Source: Halopolyspora algeriensis
GTDB taxonomy: Bacteria > Actinomycetota > Actinomycetes > Mycobacteriales > Pseudonocardiaceae
Direction: 5' to 3'
Length of the DNA: 64,000 nt
NCBI RefSeq assembly: GCF_003337235.1
Contig: NZ_QPJC01000001.1
Span: 462,353 to 526,352, forward strand
Shown: positions 8,649 through 17,769 of the stretch, in pieces
Layout: every line of letters begins with the position of its first letter
Numbering within the stretch: the stretch's first letter is position 1
Translations under genes and position numbers: made by a program
Notes under the pieces: model-generated
Databases searched by the model: none
Told to the model about the DNA's origin: nothing
The model's input: the letters and a program-made list of their open reading frames with translations, nothing else

Positions 8649-9608
8649 ATGATCGAGGCTGTGGGCCTCACCAAACGCTACGGTTCGACGGTGGCGGTCA
8701 ACGACCTGTCGTTCACCGTGAAACCGGGCCGGGTCACCGGCTTCCTGGGCCCCAACGGTGCCGGGAAGTCCACCACCATGCGGATGATGCTCGGGCTGGA
8801 CCGGCCGAGTGCGGGCAAGGTACTCATCGACGGCCACCCGTATCGGGAACTCAAGCATCCCCTGCGCACCGTCGGTGCGCTCGTCGAGGCCACGTGGGTG
8901 CACCCGAACCGATCCGCACGTGCCCATCTGCGCTGGCTGGCGCGCTCCAACAACATTCCCAAGCAGCGGGTCGACGAGGTCCTCGAGGTGGTCGGCCTGG
9001 AGCAGGTCGCCAACCGCCGCGCGGGGGGGTTCTCGCTGGGCATGTCCCAGCGTCTCGGCATCGCTTCCGCACTGCTGGGGGATCCGCAGATCCTGTTGTT
9101 CGACGAGCCCGTCAATGGACTCGATCCCGAGGGAATTCACTGGATCAGGCGGTTCATGCAACGGCTGGCGGCCGAGGGCCGGACGGTCTTCGTCTCCAGT
9201 CACCTGCTGTCCGAGATGTCACTGACCGCAGAGGAGCTGGTGGTGGTCGGCCGCGGCGAGCTCATCACCCAGTGCAGCACGGAGGAATTCGTCGAGAGCG
9301 CGAGCACCGCTTCGGTCAAGGTTCGCTCCCCGCAGGCGGCACAGCTGCGTGAGCTGATCACCGCGCGGGGGTTGAGCGTGCACGACACCGATACGCGGGA
9401 GCCCGACGCTCTCGTCGTCGATGGTGCTTCCAGCGATCGCGTCGGCGAGATCGCCGCCGAAGGCGGGATCGTGCTGCACGAGCTGGCGTCGCAGCGCGGT
9501 TCGTTGGAGGAAGCGTTCATGCAGCTCACCAACGACTCCGTGGAGTACCGGACCGACTCCGGCGACCCGAGCGAGAACACCACCACACTCACGACGGCAG
9601 GAAAGTGA
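8649..9608 (+). CDS. ABC transporter ATP-binding protein
   Basis: 319 residues. Walker A GPNGAGKST (about residues 34-42), a signature reading FSLGMSQR in place of LSGGQ, Walker B ILLFDEPVNGLDP and switch His in SSHLL. The C-terminal 100 residues are the extra domain of the bacitracin/lantibiotic-exporter (BcrA/CcmA) subgroup. It drives the permease encoded 4 bp downstream. AGGAGA precedes the ATG by five bases. Substrate unknown; self-protection or peptide/drug export is typical for this pairing with a two-component system. Confidence 0.92.
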   Translation: MIEAVGLTKRYGSTVAVNDLSFTVKPGRVTGFLGPNGAGKSTTMRMMLGLDRPSAGKVLIDGHPYRELKHPLRTVGALVEATWVHPNRSARAHLRWLARSNNIPKQRVDEVLEVVGLEQVANRRAGGFSLGMSQRLGIASALLGDPQILLFDEPVNGLDPEGIHWIRRFMQRLAAEGRTVFVSSHLLSEMSLTAEELVVVGRGELITQCSTEEFVESASTASVKVRSPQAAQLRELITARGLSVHDTDTREPDALVVDGASSDRVGEIAAEGGIVLHELASQRGSLEEAFMQLTNDSVEYRTDSGDPSENTTTLTTAGK

Positions 9609-9612
9609 AGCG

Positions 9613-10347
9613 ATGACACTGCTCGCTGTTGAACGCATCAAACTGTTCTCGACCCGCTCACCCTGGTGGTCGATGTTCCTCGCGCTGGGGCTGACCATCG
9701 GCTTCGCCGCGATGATGGCGCTCCAGAGTGGACCCGAGTTCCCGCTGACGCTGTCGATGACCCAGGTCGGCAGGCAGTTCGGCATCCTGGTCGTGCTGGT
9801 GATGGGGGTGTTGACGGTCACCACCGAGTACCGGTTCGGCACCATCAAGGCCACCTTCCAGGCGGTACCGAACCGGACGGCGGCACTGCTGGCCAAGACC
9901 GCCCTCATCGCCGTGCTGGCACTGCTGATCGGTGAGACCGCCGCGTTCGGCTCCTGGGGAGTCGCGCAGGTGGTCGCACCGGAGGCCGACCTGGCGATCA
10001 CCACGTCCGAGCAGTGGCGCATGCTCGTCGGACTCGGCCCGATTTTCGCGGGCAGCGCGGTGCTCGCGCTGGCCGTCGGTGTCCTCATTCGACAGACCGC
10101 GGGCGCGGTGACTCTGGTGATCGCCTGGTCGATGCTGGTGGAAGGTCTGGTCGGGATGATCCCGACCATCGGCGAGGACATCCAGAATTGGATGCCCTTC
10201 ATGATGGCCAACCATTTCCTCACCGGATCCGCGGGCGATTCATCCGATATGCCGCTGGGGCCGTGGGGGGCATTGGCCTACTTCGTCGCCATCGCGGTGG
10301 GAATGCTGATCATCGCGCTGATCACGGCTCATCGCCGGGACGCGTGA
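9613..10347 (+). CDS. ABC-2 type permease
   Basis: 244 residues with six predicted membrane segments, the first after the N-terminal segment LLAVERIKLFSTRSPWW typical of ABC-2/BcrB-like permeases. It is the membrane partner of the ATPase encoded directly upstream; the ATG follows AGGAAAG. A strong hairpin at 10593-10630 lies beyond its stop. Confidence 0.88.
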   Translation: MTLLAVERIKLFSTRSPWWSMFLALGLTIGFAAMMALQSGPEFPLTLSMTQVGRQFGILVVLVMGVLTVTTEYRFGTIKATFQAVPNRTAALLAKTALIAVLALLIGETAAFGSWGVAQVVAPEADLAITTSEQWRMLVGLGPIFAGSAVLALAVGVLIRQTAGAVTLVIAWSMLVEGLVGMIPTIGEDIQNWMPFMMANHFLTGSAGDSSDMPLGPWGALAYFVAIAVGMLIIALITAHRRDA

Positions 10348-10693
10348 CAGGGCATATCGTCAATGCCGTTACCCAGTGTTACCCATCCCGGTGGAGAGAC
10401 TGGTCACCCCGACCGATAGGATCGAAGCCGCGATCGCAGCCGCAGCATAGTCCACTGTGCTCTCCCTTCGACCACGGCGAGGACACCGCCGGCCGGATCC
10501 GGAGTGGACGGTCCTGCGGAATACGGATCATGGCACAACCGAAATCGACCGACTGCAGTAGCGCTCGGGGGCGCCGGCGGTCGGGACGGGGGAAGGCCCG
10601 GGCTGTCATTCGGGGGATAGCCCGGGCCTTGTGCTTTCCGCAGAACGGACTTTCCTGTTGAAGCAACGACGGACGACCCCGCGAAACTCTGTC
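10348..10693. other. Convergent intergenic region
   Basis: 346 bp between the plus-strand permease and the minus-strand stress-protein gene. Apart from the shared terminator at 10593-10630, no gene, RNA or repeat is apparent. Confidence 0.5.
10593..10630. terminator. Bidirectional hairpin terminator
   Basis: A perfect 12-bp stem (AAGGCCCGGGCT with AGCCCGGGCCTT) and 14-nt loop between convergent genes, suited to stop transcripts from both sides. Confidence 0.75.
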
Positions 10694-11161
10694 CTACACG
10701 CTGGGGCGGACGACGGTCACGGGACAGGCGGCATGCCGAACACACTGCTCCGCCACGGCGCCCAGCATCAATCCGGAGAAACCGCCGCGGCCGCGGTGCC
10801 CGACGACGAGCAGGTCCGCCCCGCGCGATGCGGACAGCAGAGCTTGCGGGGGAGGCGAGTGCACCGCGTGTATCCGTATCTCGCAGCCGGGGTCCGTGCC
10901 GAGCCTGCCGGTCACGAGCTGCTCGGTGTCGGCACACACGAGTTCCTCGTACTGCTCGACGCTCGGCACGGTGCCGGTCGGCCAGTCCTTGGGCAGCGGT
11001 GTCGTCCGCATGCTCCACGCACGGATGATGTGCAGGACGGTGCCCCGCCGCACCGCCTCCTGCGCCGCGAAGGTCAGGGCACGCATCGAGGAAGCGGAGT
11101 TGTCCACACCGACGGCCACTCCACCGTCGATGATCACTCGTTCCTGCGTTTGATCCGTCAC
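10694..11161 (-). CDS. Universal stress protein (UspA family)
   Basis: 155 residues, a single Usp domain. The nucleotide-binding motif near the C-terminus reads GHRGRGGFSGLMLGAVAEQC, i.e. G-x2-G-x9-G, followed by the family ending CPVTVVRP; the N-terminal Asp (GVDNSASS) is also present. This suggests an ATP-binding Usp. The GTG at 11161 is chosen because the 23 residues upstream are not family-like. Usually induced by starvation, hypoxia or redox stress in actinomycetes; no operator was seen here. Confidence 0.85.
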   Translation of the reverse strand: MTDQTQERVIIDGGVAVGVDNSASSMRALTFAAQEAVRRGTVLHIIRAWSMRTTPLPKDWPTGTVPSVEQYEELVCADTEQLVTGRLGTDPGCEIRIHAVHSPPPQALLSASRGADLLVVGHRGRGGFSGLMLGAVAEQCVRHAACPVTVVRPSV

Positions 11162-11419
11162 CTTTCCACTCCACTTCAGGCGGGTGGGGCTGTCGAGGCG
11201 GGCAATCCGAGCCTCACAGAAGGTTGCCACATCGTTATCTTGAACACAATTTGATTCCTTTCTTCGCTTTTTCGGTCATTTCTGGTAGTGCATGAATCAG
11301 GTGTGTTGTCCCGGCCCGGTATTGCCCCGGCCTTGCCCGAGTGGTCACCGACGGGAAAGCACTTCCGCAGAACCACCGGCCGGGTGTGTTCGCAACTTTC
11401 GCAAAGGAGACGGTGAGCC

Positions 11420-11998
11420 GTGGCCCGCTTTGCCGAATGCTCGACAGTACCCGTATCCCGAAGTCCGATTCGCGTTTCACGTCCGCAGATCGATGTCCGT
11501 GTGGAGCCGCTCCCGCATCTGGAGTGGTCCCTGGCCACGGAATCCTCACCACCGACCGGGGAAGCCGCCTCCCCCGAGTCCACCCGCCGGAGCTGGATCC
11601 ACCGCGCTCCGGAAACTCGGGTGCTCACCCTGTTCCGGCAACTCGACGGGACCGCGAGCCGCCTGCCTGCTCCCTGGTGGCTGACCGCACTCGACCGGGG
11701 CGAACTGCCCTCCCGCGCCGCGGCGTTCTCTCTCGAGGACGCCCTCCATGCCCTGCTGACCAGCCGACCCGGCTGGGCCTTCGTGCCCTGGGCGGCACCG
11801 GGAGAGGCCGTGTACTGGGAGTACGGTCCCTCCGACCGGACCCCCATGACGATGCCGACCACCGTCGTGCTGACCGACCGGCATCCCGGCTGGGTGAGTG
11901 TGGTGCCCGCGCATACCGACACCGCGCCTGCCCGGCCGGTCCCGATGCGGTCGATGGCCGAGCTCGAGCGAGCGCTCCCGCGCGTGGAGGCGTGGTAG
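11420..11998 (+). CDS. Hypothetical protein
   Basis: 192 residues, soluble, Pro/Arg rich, no membrane segment and no recognised motif. The GTG start has AAGGAGA nine bases upstream, and third-position GC is high throughout, which argues for a real gene. It sits between the divergent stress-protein gene and trmB. A middle part with several Trp residues (AWVPWAAPG-like, YWEYGPSD) suggests a folded domain. Function unknown. Confidence 0.65.
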   Translation: MARFAECSTVPVSRSPIRVSRPQIDVRVEPLPHLEWSLATESSPPTGEAASPESTRRSWIHRAPETRVLTLFRQLDGTASRLPAPWWLTALDRGELPSRAAAFSLEDALHALLTSRPGWAFVPWAAPGEAVYWEYGPSDRTPMTMPTTVVLTDRHPGWVSVVPAHTDTAPARPVPMRSMAELERALPRVEAW

Positions 11999-12070
11999 CC
12001 GCAGCGACCGGTCCGGCGGCCGAACCCGGGGCGGTCGGCCCACCGTACGGGTTTGCGATACTGGGTTCTC

Positions 12071-12784
12071 GTGAGTGCCTCTGACCAGCAAGTCCGCCAC
12101 CGGCGCACGGTCGTCAGCTACGTCCAGCGCGGCGATCGGATGACAAGCGGCCAGCAGCGTGCATGGGACCGCCACTGGGCGGAGCTGGGCAGCGAGATCG
12201 CCTCGTTGCCCGAGGGGCCCCTGGATGCCGCCGGCTGGTTCGGCCGCGACGCACCGCTGGTACTGGAGATCGGTTCCGGCATGGGGGAAACCACCGCCCA
12301 GCTCGCCGCAGCTCAGCCGGACACCAACCACGTGGCCGTGGAGGTCTACAAACCCGGCCTGGCCCAGTTGCTGCTCCGGGCGGAGAGTCTGGAGGTGAGC
12401 AACCTCCGGCTCTTGCGGGGGGATGCGGTCGTGCTGCTGCGCAACCACATCGAGCCCGCCTCACTGTCCGAGGTGCGCATTTTCTTCCCGGACCCGTGGC
12501 CGAAGAAGCGCCACCACAAGCGCAGGCTCGTACAGCCGGACATCGTCGAGCTGATCGCCACACGGCTCGTCGGGGGCGGCGTGTTGCACCTGGCGACCGA
12601 CTGGAGTCAGTACGCCGAGCAGATGTTGGAAATCTGCCAGGCGCAGGGAATGCTGCGCAATCTCCATCCGGACAGCCCGGGAGGCTGGGCGCCGCGCCCG
12701 CAGTGGCGGCCGGTGACGAAGTTCGAGCAGCGCGCGCACGAAGAAGGCCGGGTCATTCACGACCTGCGGTTCGAGCGCGTCTGA
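12071..12784 (+). CDS. trmB: tRNA (guanine-N7-)-methyltransferase
   Basis: 237 residues. Methylates G46 in the tRNA variable loop using SAM. Visible family marks: SAM loop VLEIGSGMGETT, the acidic strand end AVEVYKPG, the TrmB signature FFPDPWPKKRHHKRR and the C-terminal TKFEQRAHEEG motif. The GTG at 12071 gives the usual N-terminus; a TTG 18 bases upstream is an alternative. No ribosome-binding site precedes it, but GATACT lies 10 bases before, so a leaderless transcript is possible. Confidence 0.93.
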   Translation: MSASDQQVRHRRTVVSYVQRGDRMTSGQQRAWDRHWAELGSEIASLPEGPLDAAGWFGRDAPLVLEIGSGMGETTAQLAAAQPDTNHVAVEVYKPGLAQLLLRAESLEVSNLRLLRGDAVVLLRNHIEPASLSEVRIFFPDPWPKKRHHKRRLVQPDIVELIATRLVGGGVLHLATDWSQYAEQMLEICQAQGMLRNLHPDSPGGWAPRPQWRPVTKFEQRAHEEGRVIHDLRFERV

Positions 12785-12861
12785 TCGTTTCCGACGCCGC
12801 TGTGTGCGGGGCGTCGTTGGCCGGGGGTCGAAAAAGGCCGGGGGAGCCTGGATCCGGCGGT

Positions 12862-13002
12862 TCAGGAGGTGCTTCTGCGTGCTGCTTTCCTGCTGTGGCG
12901 TCTCACCTCCCAGAGATCCGGGAGGACCGAGCTCAGCGCCATGAGCAGTAGCACTCCCAGCGCCAGCACGGTGCCCGTTGTCGTCAGGACGGTCATCATC
13001 AT
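12862..13002 (-). CDS. 46-residue single-span membrane protein
   Basis: A small gene antisense to its neighbours. It starts with three consecutive ATG codons, preceded by AGAGGTGATC, a near-complete match to the 3' end of 16S rRNA. The product has one hydrophobic segment (about residues 4-28, VLTTTGTVLALGVLLLMALS) and a basic C-terminal tail rich in Arg and Ser, so it would sit in the membrane with the tail inside. No family recognised. The strong ribosome-binding site is the main support. Confidence 0.6.
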   Translation of the reverse strand: MMMTVLTTTGTVLALGVLLLMALSSVLPDLWEVRRHSRKAARRSTS

Positions 13003-13247
13003 CGTGATCACCTCTGCCAAACGGTACTGTCCCTCTTGAGCGTGGTAGGCGAAGCACCGTTGGTGAATCGCCCATGTGGTGAGGAACTCAGAGTCATTCG
13101 GCCAGGATGTGCCCGGTTATGCCTCGCGACGGGTCCATTCGGGTGACATGCGCGTCCCGCTCCCGTGGAGATTCGCGAACGTCGATGCACGTCTCTCCCC
13201 GCCCCTGGCCGGCTCCGGTGCCGGGACGGGTCGTGCAGAATGCGGAT

Positions 13248-14579
13248 ATGCCGATCGCCCTGCGCCTGCACGCTCCGATGCTCCTTCCCTGCGATCCGGC
13301 CTGTTCGGTGGTCCGGGACGCCGTGGTGGACATCGACGTCCACGGCCGCCTCGCCTACTGCGGGACGCGTGAGCAGGCCCCGGCGCTTCCCCACGACACC
13401 GTCGTGCGGGAATGCGCGGGAATGCTGTTGCCCGGGCTGATCAACGCTCACGCGCACAGCCCGATGACCCTGCTCAGGGGAATGGGCGGGGATCTGCCGC
13501 TGTTGCGCTGGCTCCGCGAAGTGGTCTGGCCCGCCGAGTCGAAGTTGCGCCCCTCCGACGTGCGTGCCGGCATGGCGCTCGGTGCCGTGGAGATGCTCCG
13601 AGCCGGAGTGACGACCAGCGCGGAGATGTACTTCACCGGGGAGTCGGTGGCCGAGGCCACGCTCGCGGTCGGTTCCCGGATCCTGCTGACCCCGGCCGTG
13701 ATCGACGCCCCGGACCTGAGCACGCTCGGCACCTGGCGGCAGATGGTGGAAGGCATCGACCGATGGATCGATGCCGACGGGCTGCGGTTCGGACCGGGCG
13801 AGCGCATCGAGCTCGGCTACGGACCCCACTCGGCGTACACACTGCCCCCCGAAGCGCTGCAGCTCATCGGGGAGAGTGCGCAACAGCGCGGCGCGCTCGT
13901 GCAGACCCACGTCGCCGAAAGCGCGACGGAGGACGCCGAGATACGGCAGCGGCACGGTTCGGTCCCGAAGCTGCTGGACAAACTCGGCGTGCTCGATGGT
14001 CGTGTGACGGCCGCGCACGGTGTGCACCTGTCCGACGAGGACATCGACCTGCTCGCGCGGCGCGGGGTCGGCGTGGCCCATTGCCCCGGCTCCAACGCCA
14101 AGCTGGCCTCCGGAACGGCACGGCTGGTCGACCTGCTCACGGCGCAGGTGCCGGTGGGACTCGGCACCGACGGGCCGTCCAGCAACGACGACCTCGATCT
14201 GTGGGAGGAAGTCCAGCTGTCCGGCATGCTCGCCCGGCTGTCCACCGGGGACGCCACCGCGGTGACGGCTCGGGCCGCCCTGCTGGCCGCCACGCGGGGT
14301 GGTGCCGCTGCACTGCACCGGGAGGACATCGGAGCGCTCGAACCCGGTTGCTGGGCCGACATCGTGCACATGGATGTCGACACTCCCGCTTTCGCGACGG
14401 GGCTGGAAGCACCGGACGAGCAGATCCTGTCCAACCTGGTGTGGGCGGGGGGATCGCGGTGCGTCCGCGATGTCTGGGTCGCGGGCGAGGAGATCCTGCG
14501 GGACGGCGAGCCCACCCGCGTCGATCGCCGCTCCGTACAAGCCGCAGCGCGCAGGGCCGCCCAGCACATCCGCACCTGA
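13248..14579 (+). CDS. Amidohydrolase, MtaD/SAH-deaminase type
   Basis: 443 residues of the metal-dependent amidohydrolase superfamily, closest in layout to 5-methylthioadenosine/S-adenosylhomocysteine deaminases and related N-ethylammeline chlorohydrolases. Metal ligands: HAH in LINAHAHSP, His in QTHVAES, His in AHGVHL and Asp in GLGTDGPSSNDDLDL. Likely cytoplasmic deamination of a purine thioether or related amine. ATG at 13248 has no clear ribosome-binding site; the upstream frame is not conserved-looking. Substrate cannot be settled from sequence. Confidence 0.85.
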   Translation: MPIALRLHAPMLLPCDPACSVVRDAVVDIDVHGRLAYCGTREQAPALPHDTVVRECAGMLLPGLINAHAHSPMTLLRGMGGDLPLLRWLREVVWPAESKLRPSDVRAGMALGAVEMLRAGVTTSAEMYFTGESVAEATLAVGSRILLTPAVIDAPDLSTLGTWRQMVEGIDRWIDADGLRFGPGERIELGYGPHSAYTLPPEALQLIGESAQQRGALVQTHVAESATEDAEIRQRHGSVPKLLDKLGVLDGRVTAAHGVHLSDEDIDLLARRGVGVAHCPGSNAKLASGTARLVDLLTAQVPVGLGTDGPSSNDDLDLWEEVQLSGMLARLSTGDATAVTARAALLAATRGGAAALHREDIGALEPGCWADIVHMDVDTPAFATGLEAPDEQILSNLVWAGGSRCVRDVWVAGEEILRDGEPTRVDRRSVQAAARRAAQHIRT

Positions 14580-14641
14580 CCTGCAGGAGAAGTGGGCGGA
14601 TTGGCTTGCGATGGGTCGTGTCGAGTGCGGGGGGCTAAACC

Positions 14642-15328
14642 TCAGGTGTGTGGCCGGACGGTGATCTCGGTGAGGTGGGCGTCGGCGGGAGCCCGCACGG
14701 CGGAGACGATGGACTCGGCGACCGACTCCGGGCGCAGGTAACGCTCCGGTTCGAACGCACCGCCCTCGGAGTCGCGAACGTCGCGCTGCATGTCGGTGGC
14801 CACCCGCCCGGGAAACACCGAGGTCACCCGCAGCCCGTTGCCGGCTTCCTCAGCACGGAGCACGTCGGCATAAGCACGCAGCGCGAACTTGCTGGCCGCG
14901 TACGAACCCCAGTGCGGCTTCGCGGCCAACCCCGCACCGGAATTGACGAGGACCACGTGCCCCGAGGCCGCGCGCAGTGCGGGCAGCAGGGCCCGGGTCA
15001 ACTCGGTGACGGCGAACAGGTTCAGCTCGAAGGTGCGCCGCCACGAGTCCGCCGACACCTCCGAGACCGCGCCCAGCTCGATCGTGCCCGCGCTGTGGAT
15101 CAGCACGTCCAGTGTGTCGATGTCGTCGGCCGCAGCGGCCACCGCCTCGCCATCGGTGAGCTCGACGGGCCAGGGGCGCGCTCCGGGGATCTCCTCGGCG
15201 AGGGTGCGCAACGCGTCGCTGTCGCGGCCACCCAACAGCACCTCGTGCGTGGCCGACAGCGAGCGTGCGACCGCAGCACCGATACCGCGAGAAGCACCGG
15301 TGACCAGCGCGATCGGTCGTGAAGCCAT
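14642..15328 (-). CDS. Short-chain dehydrogenase/reductase
   Basis: 228 residues. Cofactor loop TGASRGIG at the N-terminus, HSAG in place of NNAG, and the catalytic Ser...Tyr-x3-Lys in NSGAGLAAKPHWGSYAASK. An Arg after the second strand (GGRDSDAL) favours NADPH. Convergent with the amidohydrolase gene. The start ATG lacks a good ribosome-binding site; an ATG 18 bases upstream in frame is possible. Substrate unknown. Confidence 0.85.
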   Translation of the reverse strand: MASRPIALVTGASRGIGAAVARSLSATHEVLLGGRDSDALRTLAEEIPGARPWPVELTDGEAVAAAADDIDTLDVLIHSAGTIELGAVSEVSADSWRRTFELNLFAVTELTRALLPALRAASGHVVLVNSGAGLAAKPHWGSYAASKFALRAYADVLRAEEAGNGLRVTSVFPGRVATDMQRDVRDSEGGAFEPERYLRPESVAESIVSAVRAPADAHLTEITVRPHT

Positions 15329-15391
15329 ACCCGCACCGTATCCCATGGCGAGGTGTCCCCCACCTCTCGGCGTGGCGTCCACCGAGGACGT

Positions 15392-15424
15392 GTGCCCGGC
15401 CCCGCGCGAGGCGGAGCCGGGCAC
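15392..15424 (-). terminator. Hairpin terminator of the phoX gene
   Basis: GTGCCCGGC pairs with GCCGGGCAC, and an inner CCGC/GCGG pair lengthens the stem to 13 bp with one mismatch, around a GCGAG loop. It lies 57 bases past the minus-strand phoX stop. Confidence 0.7.
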
Positions 15425-15480
15425 GGAACGGACGTGCTCGGCAGGAGGCGAGAACCCCGCGCCCGTCCGCGGTGGGTGAA

Positions 15481-17568
15481 TCAGCGGCGACCGATCTCGC
15501 CGGGCCGGGGTCCGTCCTTGCGCCACACCGCCACCACCGACGGGCGCGGCTGCGATTCGCCCCCGCCGGGCCAGTGCGAGGCGGGCTTGTCGGCGTCGGC
15601 TCCGTCGAGCTCGCCCGGGTGCTGGACGCACACGGTCACCACGTTGTCGGTGATGACCGGCCCACACGTCTCGGCTCCCCTGGGCACGGTCAGGAACTGC
15701 TTGACGTGACCACGGTGGGCACCGTCGACCGGTACGGCGAACAGGCCGTCGTTGGAGCCCAACTCGTTGCCGTCGGTGGAGACCCACAGGTTCCCGTGCC
15801 GGTCGAAGGCGACGTTGTCCGGACACGAGATCGGGCTGACCCGGCTGCTGTCGAACCCGCCGAAGTAGGTGTTCGGGTCGTTCGGATCACCACAGACCAG
15901 CAGCAGGTTCCAGGAGAACCCGGTCCCCGTGGCATCGCCGTCGTTCTCCTGCAGCTCCAGCACGTGGCCGTGCTTGTTGCCGACTCGCGGGTTCGCCTCG
16001 TCGACCCCGGCATGCCCGGCGGCGCCTCGGTCGGAGTTGTTGGTCAGTGCGCAGTAGACGCGACCGTTGACCGGATTGGGCTGGATGTCCTCCGGACGGT
16101 CCATCCTGGTGGCTCCGGCGGCATCGGCTGCCATCCGGGTGAAGACGTAGACCTCTTCGGCGGTGAAGCCCGGCACGTGGGATCGGTTCCCGCTGGCCAG
16201 CGGAAGCCACTCCCCGCTGCCGTCGAACCGTCCGTCCGAGGGCAGCTCGCCGCTGCCGTCGATCTCCTTGCCCGGGCTGTCCCCGGTGAATCGCGCGACG
16301 TAGAGGGTTCCGTCGTCCAGCAGGGACATGTTGTGCCGCCGGGCACGTGCACTGCGGCCGGGCTTCATCCGGCCGTTCGAGACGAACTTGTAGACGTACT
16401 CGAAACGCTCGTCGTCACCGCTGTAGGCCACGACACGACCGTCGTCGGCCACCGTGATGGTGGCACCCTCGTGCTTGAACCGGCCCAGTGCCGTGTGCTT
16501 GACCGGTGTGGAGTCGGGATCGTGCGGATCGATCTCGACGATCCACCCGAACCGGTTGGGTTCGTTCGGCTCCTTGCCGACATCCCAGCGCCAATCGAAC
16601 CGCTCCCACTTGCGGGTACTGGCACCGGCGCCGAGCCCGTACCGGTCGAGCCGCTGCCGGGCCTGCGGATCGGTGACCCTGTCGGCGTGAGCGAAGTACT
16701 GGTGGAAGTTCTCCTCCCCGGCGAGCATGGTGCCCCACGGGGTGATACCGCCCGCACAGTTGTTCAGGGTGCCGAGCACACGAGTGCCGCTGGGATCGGC
16801 GGAGGTCTTGAGATGCCCGCTGCCCGCCGCGGGCCCGCGGACCTCGAACTCCGTGTTCAGCGTGATACGGCGGCTGTAGCTGCTCGGTACCGGCGACAGA
16901 CCGCCGCCTGCGGTGTCGCGCCGCACCAGCAGCACGGACTGCCCGTGCGCGGCCCAGGCGATGCGAACCTGCTCCTCGGTGGGGTTGTTCTCGTCGTAGC
17001 CGCGGAACATGTGCGGCTCGCTGGTGTACTCGTGATTGACCACGAGCAGGTTGCGCACACCGGCCCCGTCCAACGGGATCAGGCCCGCGAAGTCGTTGTT
17101 GTAGCCGAACTGCCGTTCCTGGGCGGCGGCCGTCTGGTGGTCGAAGTCGAACTCGGGTGCACCGGGGACGACGGGGTCACCCCAGCGGATGACGATTCCC
17201 TGCTCGTAGCCCTCGGGGACGACGACGCGGTCCTCGGTGTTGGGGGCCACGGGGTCGAAATCCGTCCCGACCGCCGCGGCACCGTCCTGGCCGGGGCGGG
17301 ACGACCCGGCGGGCCGTGCCGCGGCCGTGCCGCCGAGTGCCGCGGCACCGCCGGTGGCCAGGGCCACCACGGCGGCTCCCCTCAGTGCGTTCCGGCGGCT
17401 GAGCGCGCTTTCCACGATGTCACCGAAGTAGGCGTTGTCCGAGGGGTTGGGCGCTTCGTGAGCACAGGCGTTGCCGCAGCGGTACTCGCAGGTCACCGCG
17501 GATCGGCCGGAACGCTGGGGCAGCAGCGAAAGCGGGATAACCCGCCCGCCGTTCGGTCTGACGGACAT
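15481..17568 (-). CDS. PhoX-family (DUF839) alkaline phosphatase, Tat-exported
   Basis: 695 residues. The N-terminus has a Tat signal (SRRNALRGAAVVALATGGAAALGG, about residues 56-79) preceded by a longer-than-usual cytoplasmic leader containing a Cys-rich stretch (CEYRCGNAC). The remainder is the DUF839 beta-propeller of PhoX, a calcium/iron-dependent phosphatase that releases phosphate outside the cell. Internal markers include NHEYTSEPH, PWGTMLAGEENFHQYF and CPDNVAFD. The ATG at 17568 follows TTGGAGATCCGC. Phosphate-starvation control is expected for the family; a single PHO-box-like unit lies upstream. Confidence 0.88.
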   Translation of the reverse strand: MSVRPNGGRVIPLSLLPQRSGRSAVTCEYRCGNACAHEAPNPSDNAYFGDIVESALSRRNALRGAAVVALATGGAAALGGTAAARPAGSSRPGQDGAAAVGTDFDPVAPNTEDRVVVPEGYEQGIVIRWGDPVVPGAPEFDFDHQTAAAQERQFGYNNDFAGLIPLDGAGVRNLLVVNHEYTSEPHMFRGYDENNPTEEQVRIAWAAHGQSVLLVRRDTAGGGLSPVPSSYSRRITLNTEFEVRGPAAGSGHLKTSADPSGTRVLGTLNNCAGGITPWGTMLAGEENFHQYFAHADRVTDPQARQRLDRYGLGAGASTRKWERFDWRWDVGKEPNEPNRFGWIVEIDPHDPDSTPVKHTALGRFKHEGATITVADDGRVVAYSGDDERFEYVYKFVSNGRMKPGRSARARRHNMSLLDDGTLYVARFTGDSPGKEIDGSGELPSDGRFDGSGEWLPLASGNRSHVPGFTAEEVYVFTRMAADAAGATRMDRPEDIQPNPVNGRVYCALTNNSDRGAAGHAGVDEANPRVGNKHGHVLELQENDGDATGTGFSWNLLLVCGDPNDPNTYFGGFDSSRVSPISCPDNVAFDRHGNLWVSTDGNELGSNDGLFAVPVDGAHRGHVKQFLTVPRGAETCGPVITDNVVTVCVQHPGELDGADADKPASHWPGGGESQPRPSVVAVWRKDGPRPGEIGRR

Positions 17569-17636
17569 GCGGATCTCCAAGGCATCGATGGGCGAACACC
17601 GGCACGCTAGAAGAGCCGAGCAAGGGCACGGAAGAC

Positions 17637-17647
17637 GCGAAGTGAAC
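17637..17647 (-). promoter_or_regulatory. Single PHO-box-like unit upstream of phoX
   Basis: On the minus strand GTTCACTTCGC resembles one 11-nt unit of the actinomycete PhoP direct repeat. The adjacent unit (GTCTTCCGTGC) is weak, so PhoP binding is only a possibility. Confidence 0.3.
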
Positions 17648-17722
17648 GAAAAAGAAATTCACGACCGACGGTGATCGCCTTCTCGCTCGATTCGGGAACG
17701 ATCACCACTGGACGTGCATGCC

Positions 17723-17739
17723 GATCACATGGTGTGATC
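17723..17739. promoter_or_regulatory. 17-bp palindrome between phoX and the SDR gene
   Basis: GATCACA-TGG-TGTGATC, perfect 7-bp arms. Its half-sites point opposite to a CRP site (which would be TGTGA-N6-TCACA). It could be an operator for phoX; the binding protein is unknown. Confidence 0.4.
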
Positions 17740-17769
17740 ATGCGCAAGCAGGCCGCATGAGGCGCGGAC

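Noticed and set aside
15392-15424. Attachment-site-like repeat
   Set aside because: It is a simple hairpin after a stop codon; no integrase or flanking repeat is present.
17723-17739. CRP site before phoX
   Set aside because: The half-sites are in the wrong order and spacing (TCACA-N3-TGTGA), so it was kept only as an unassigned palindrome.
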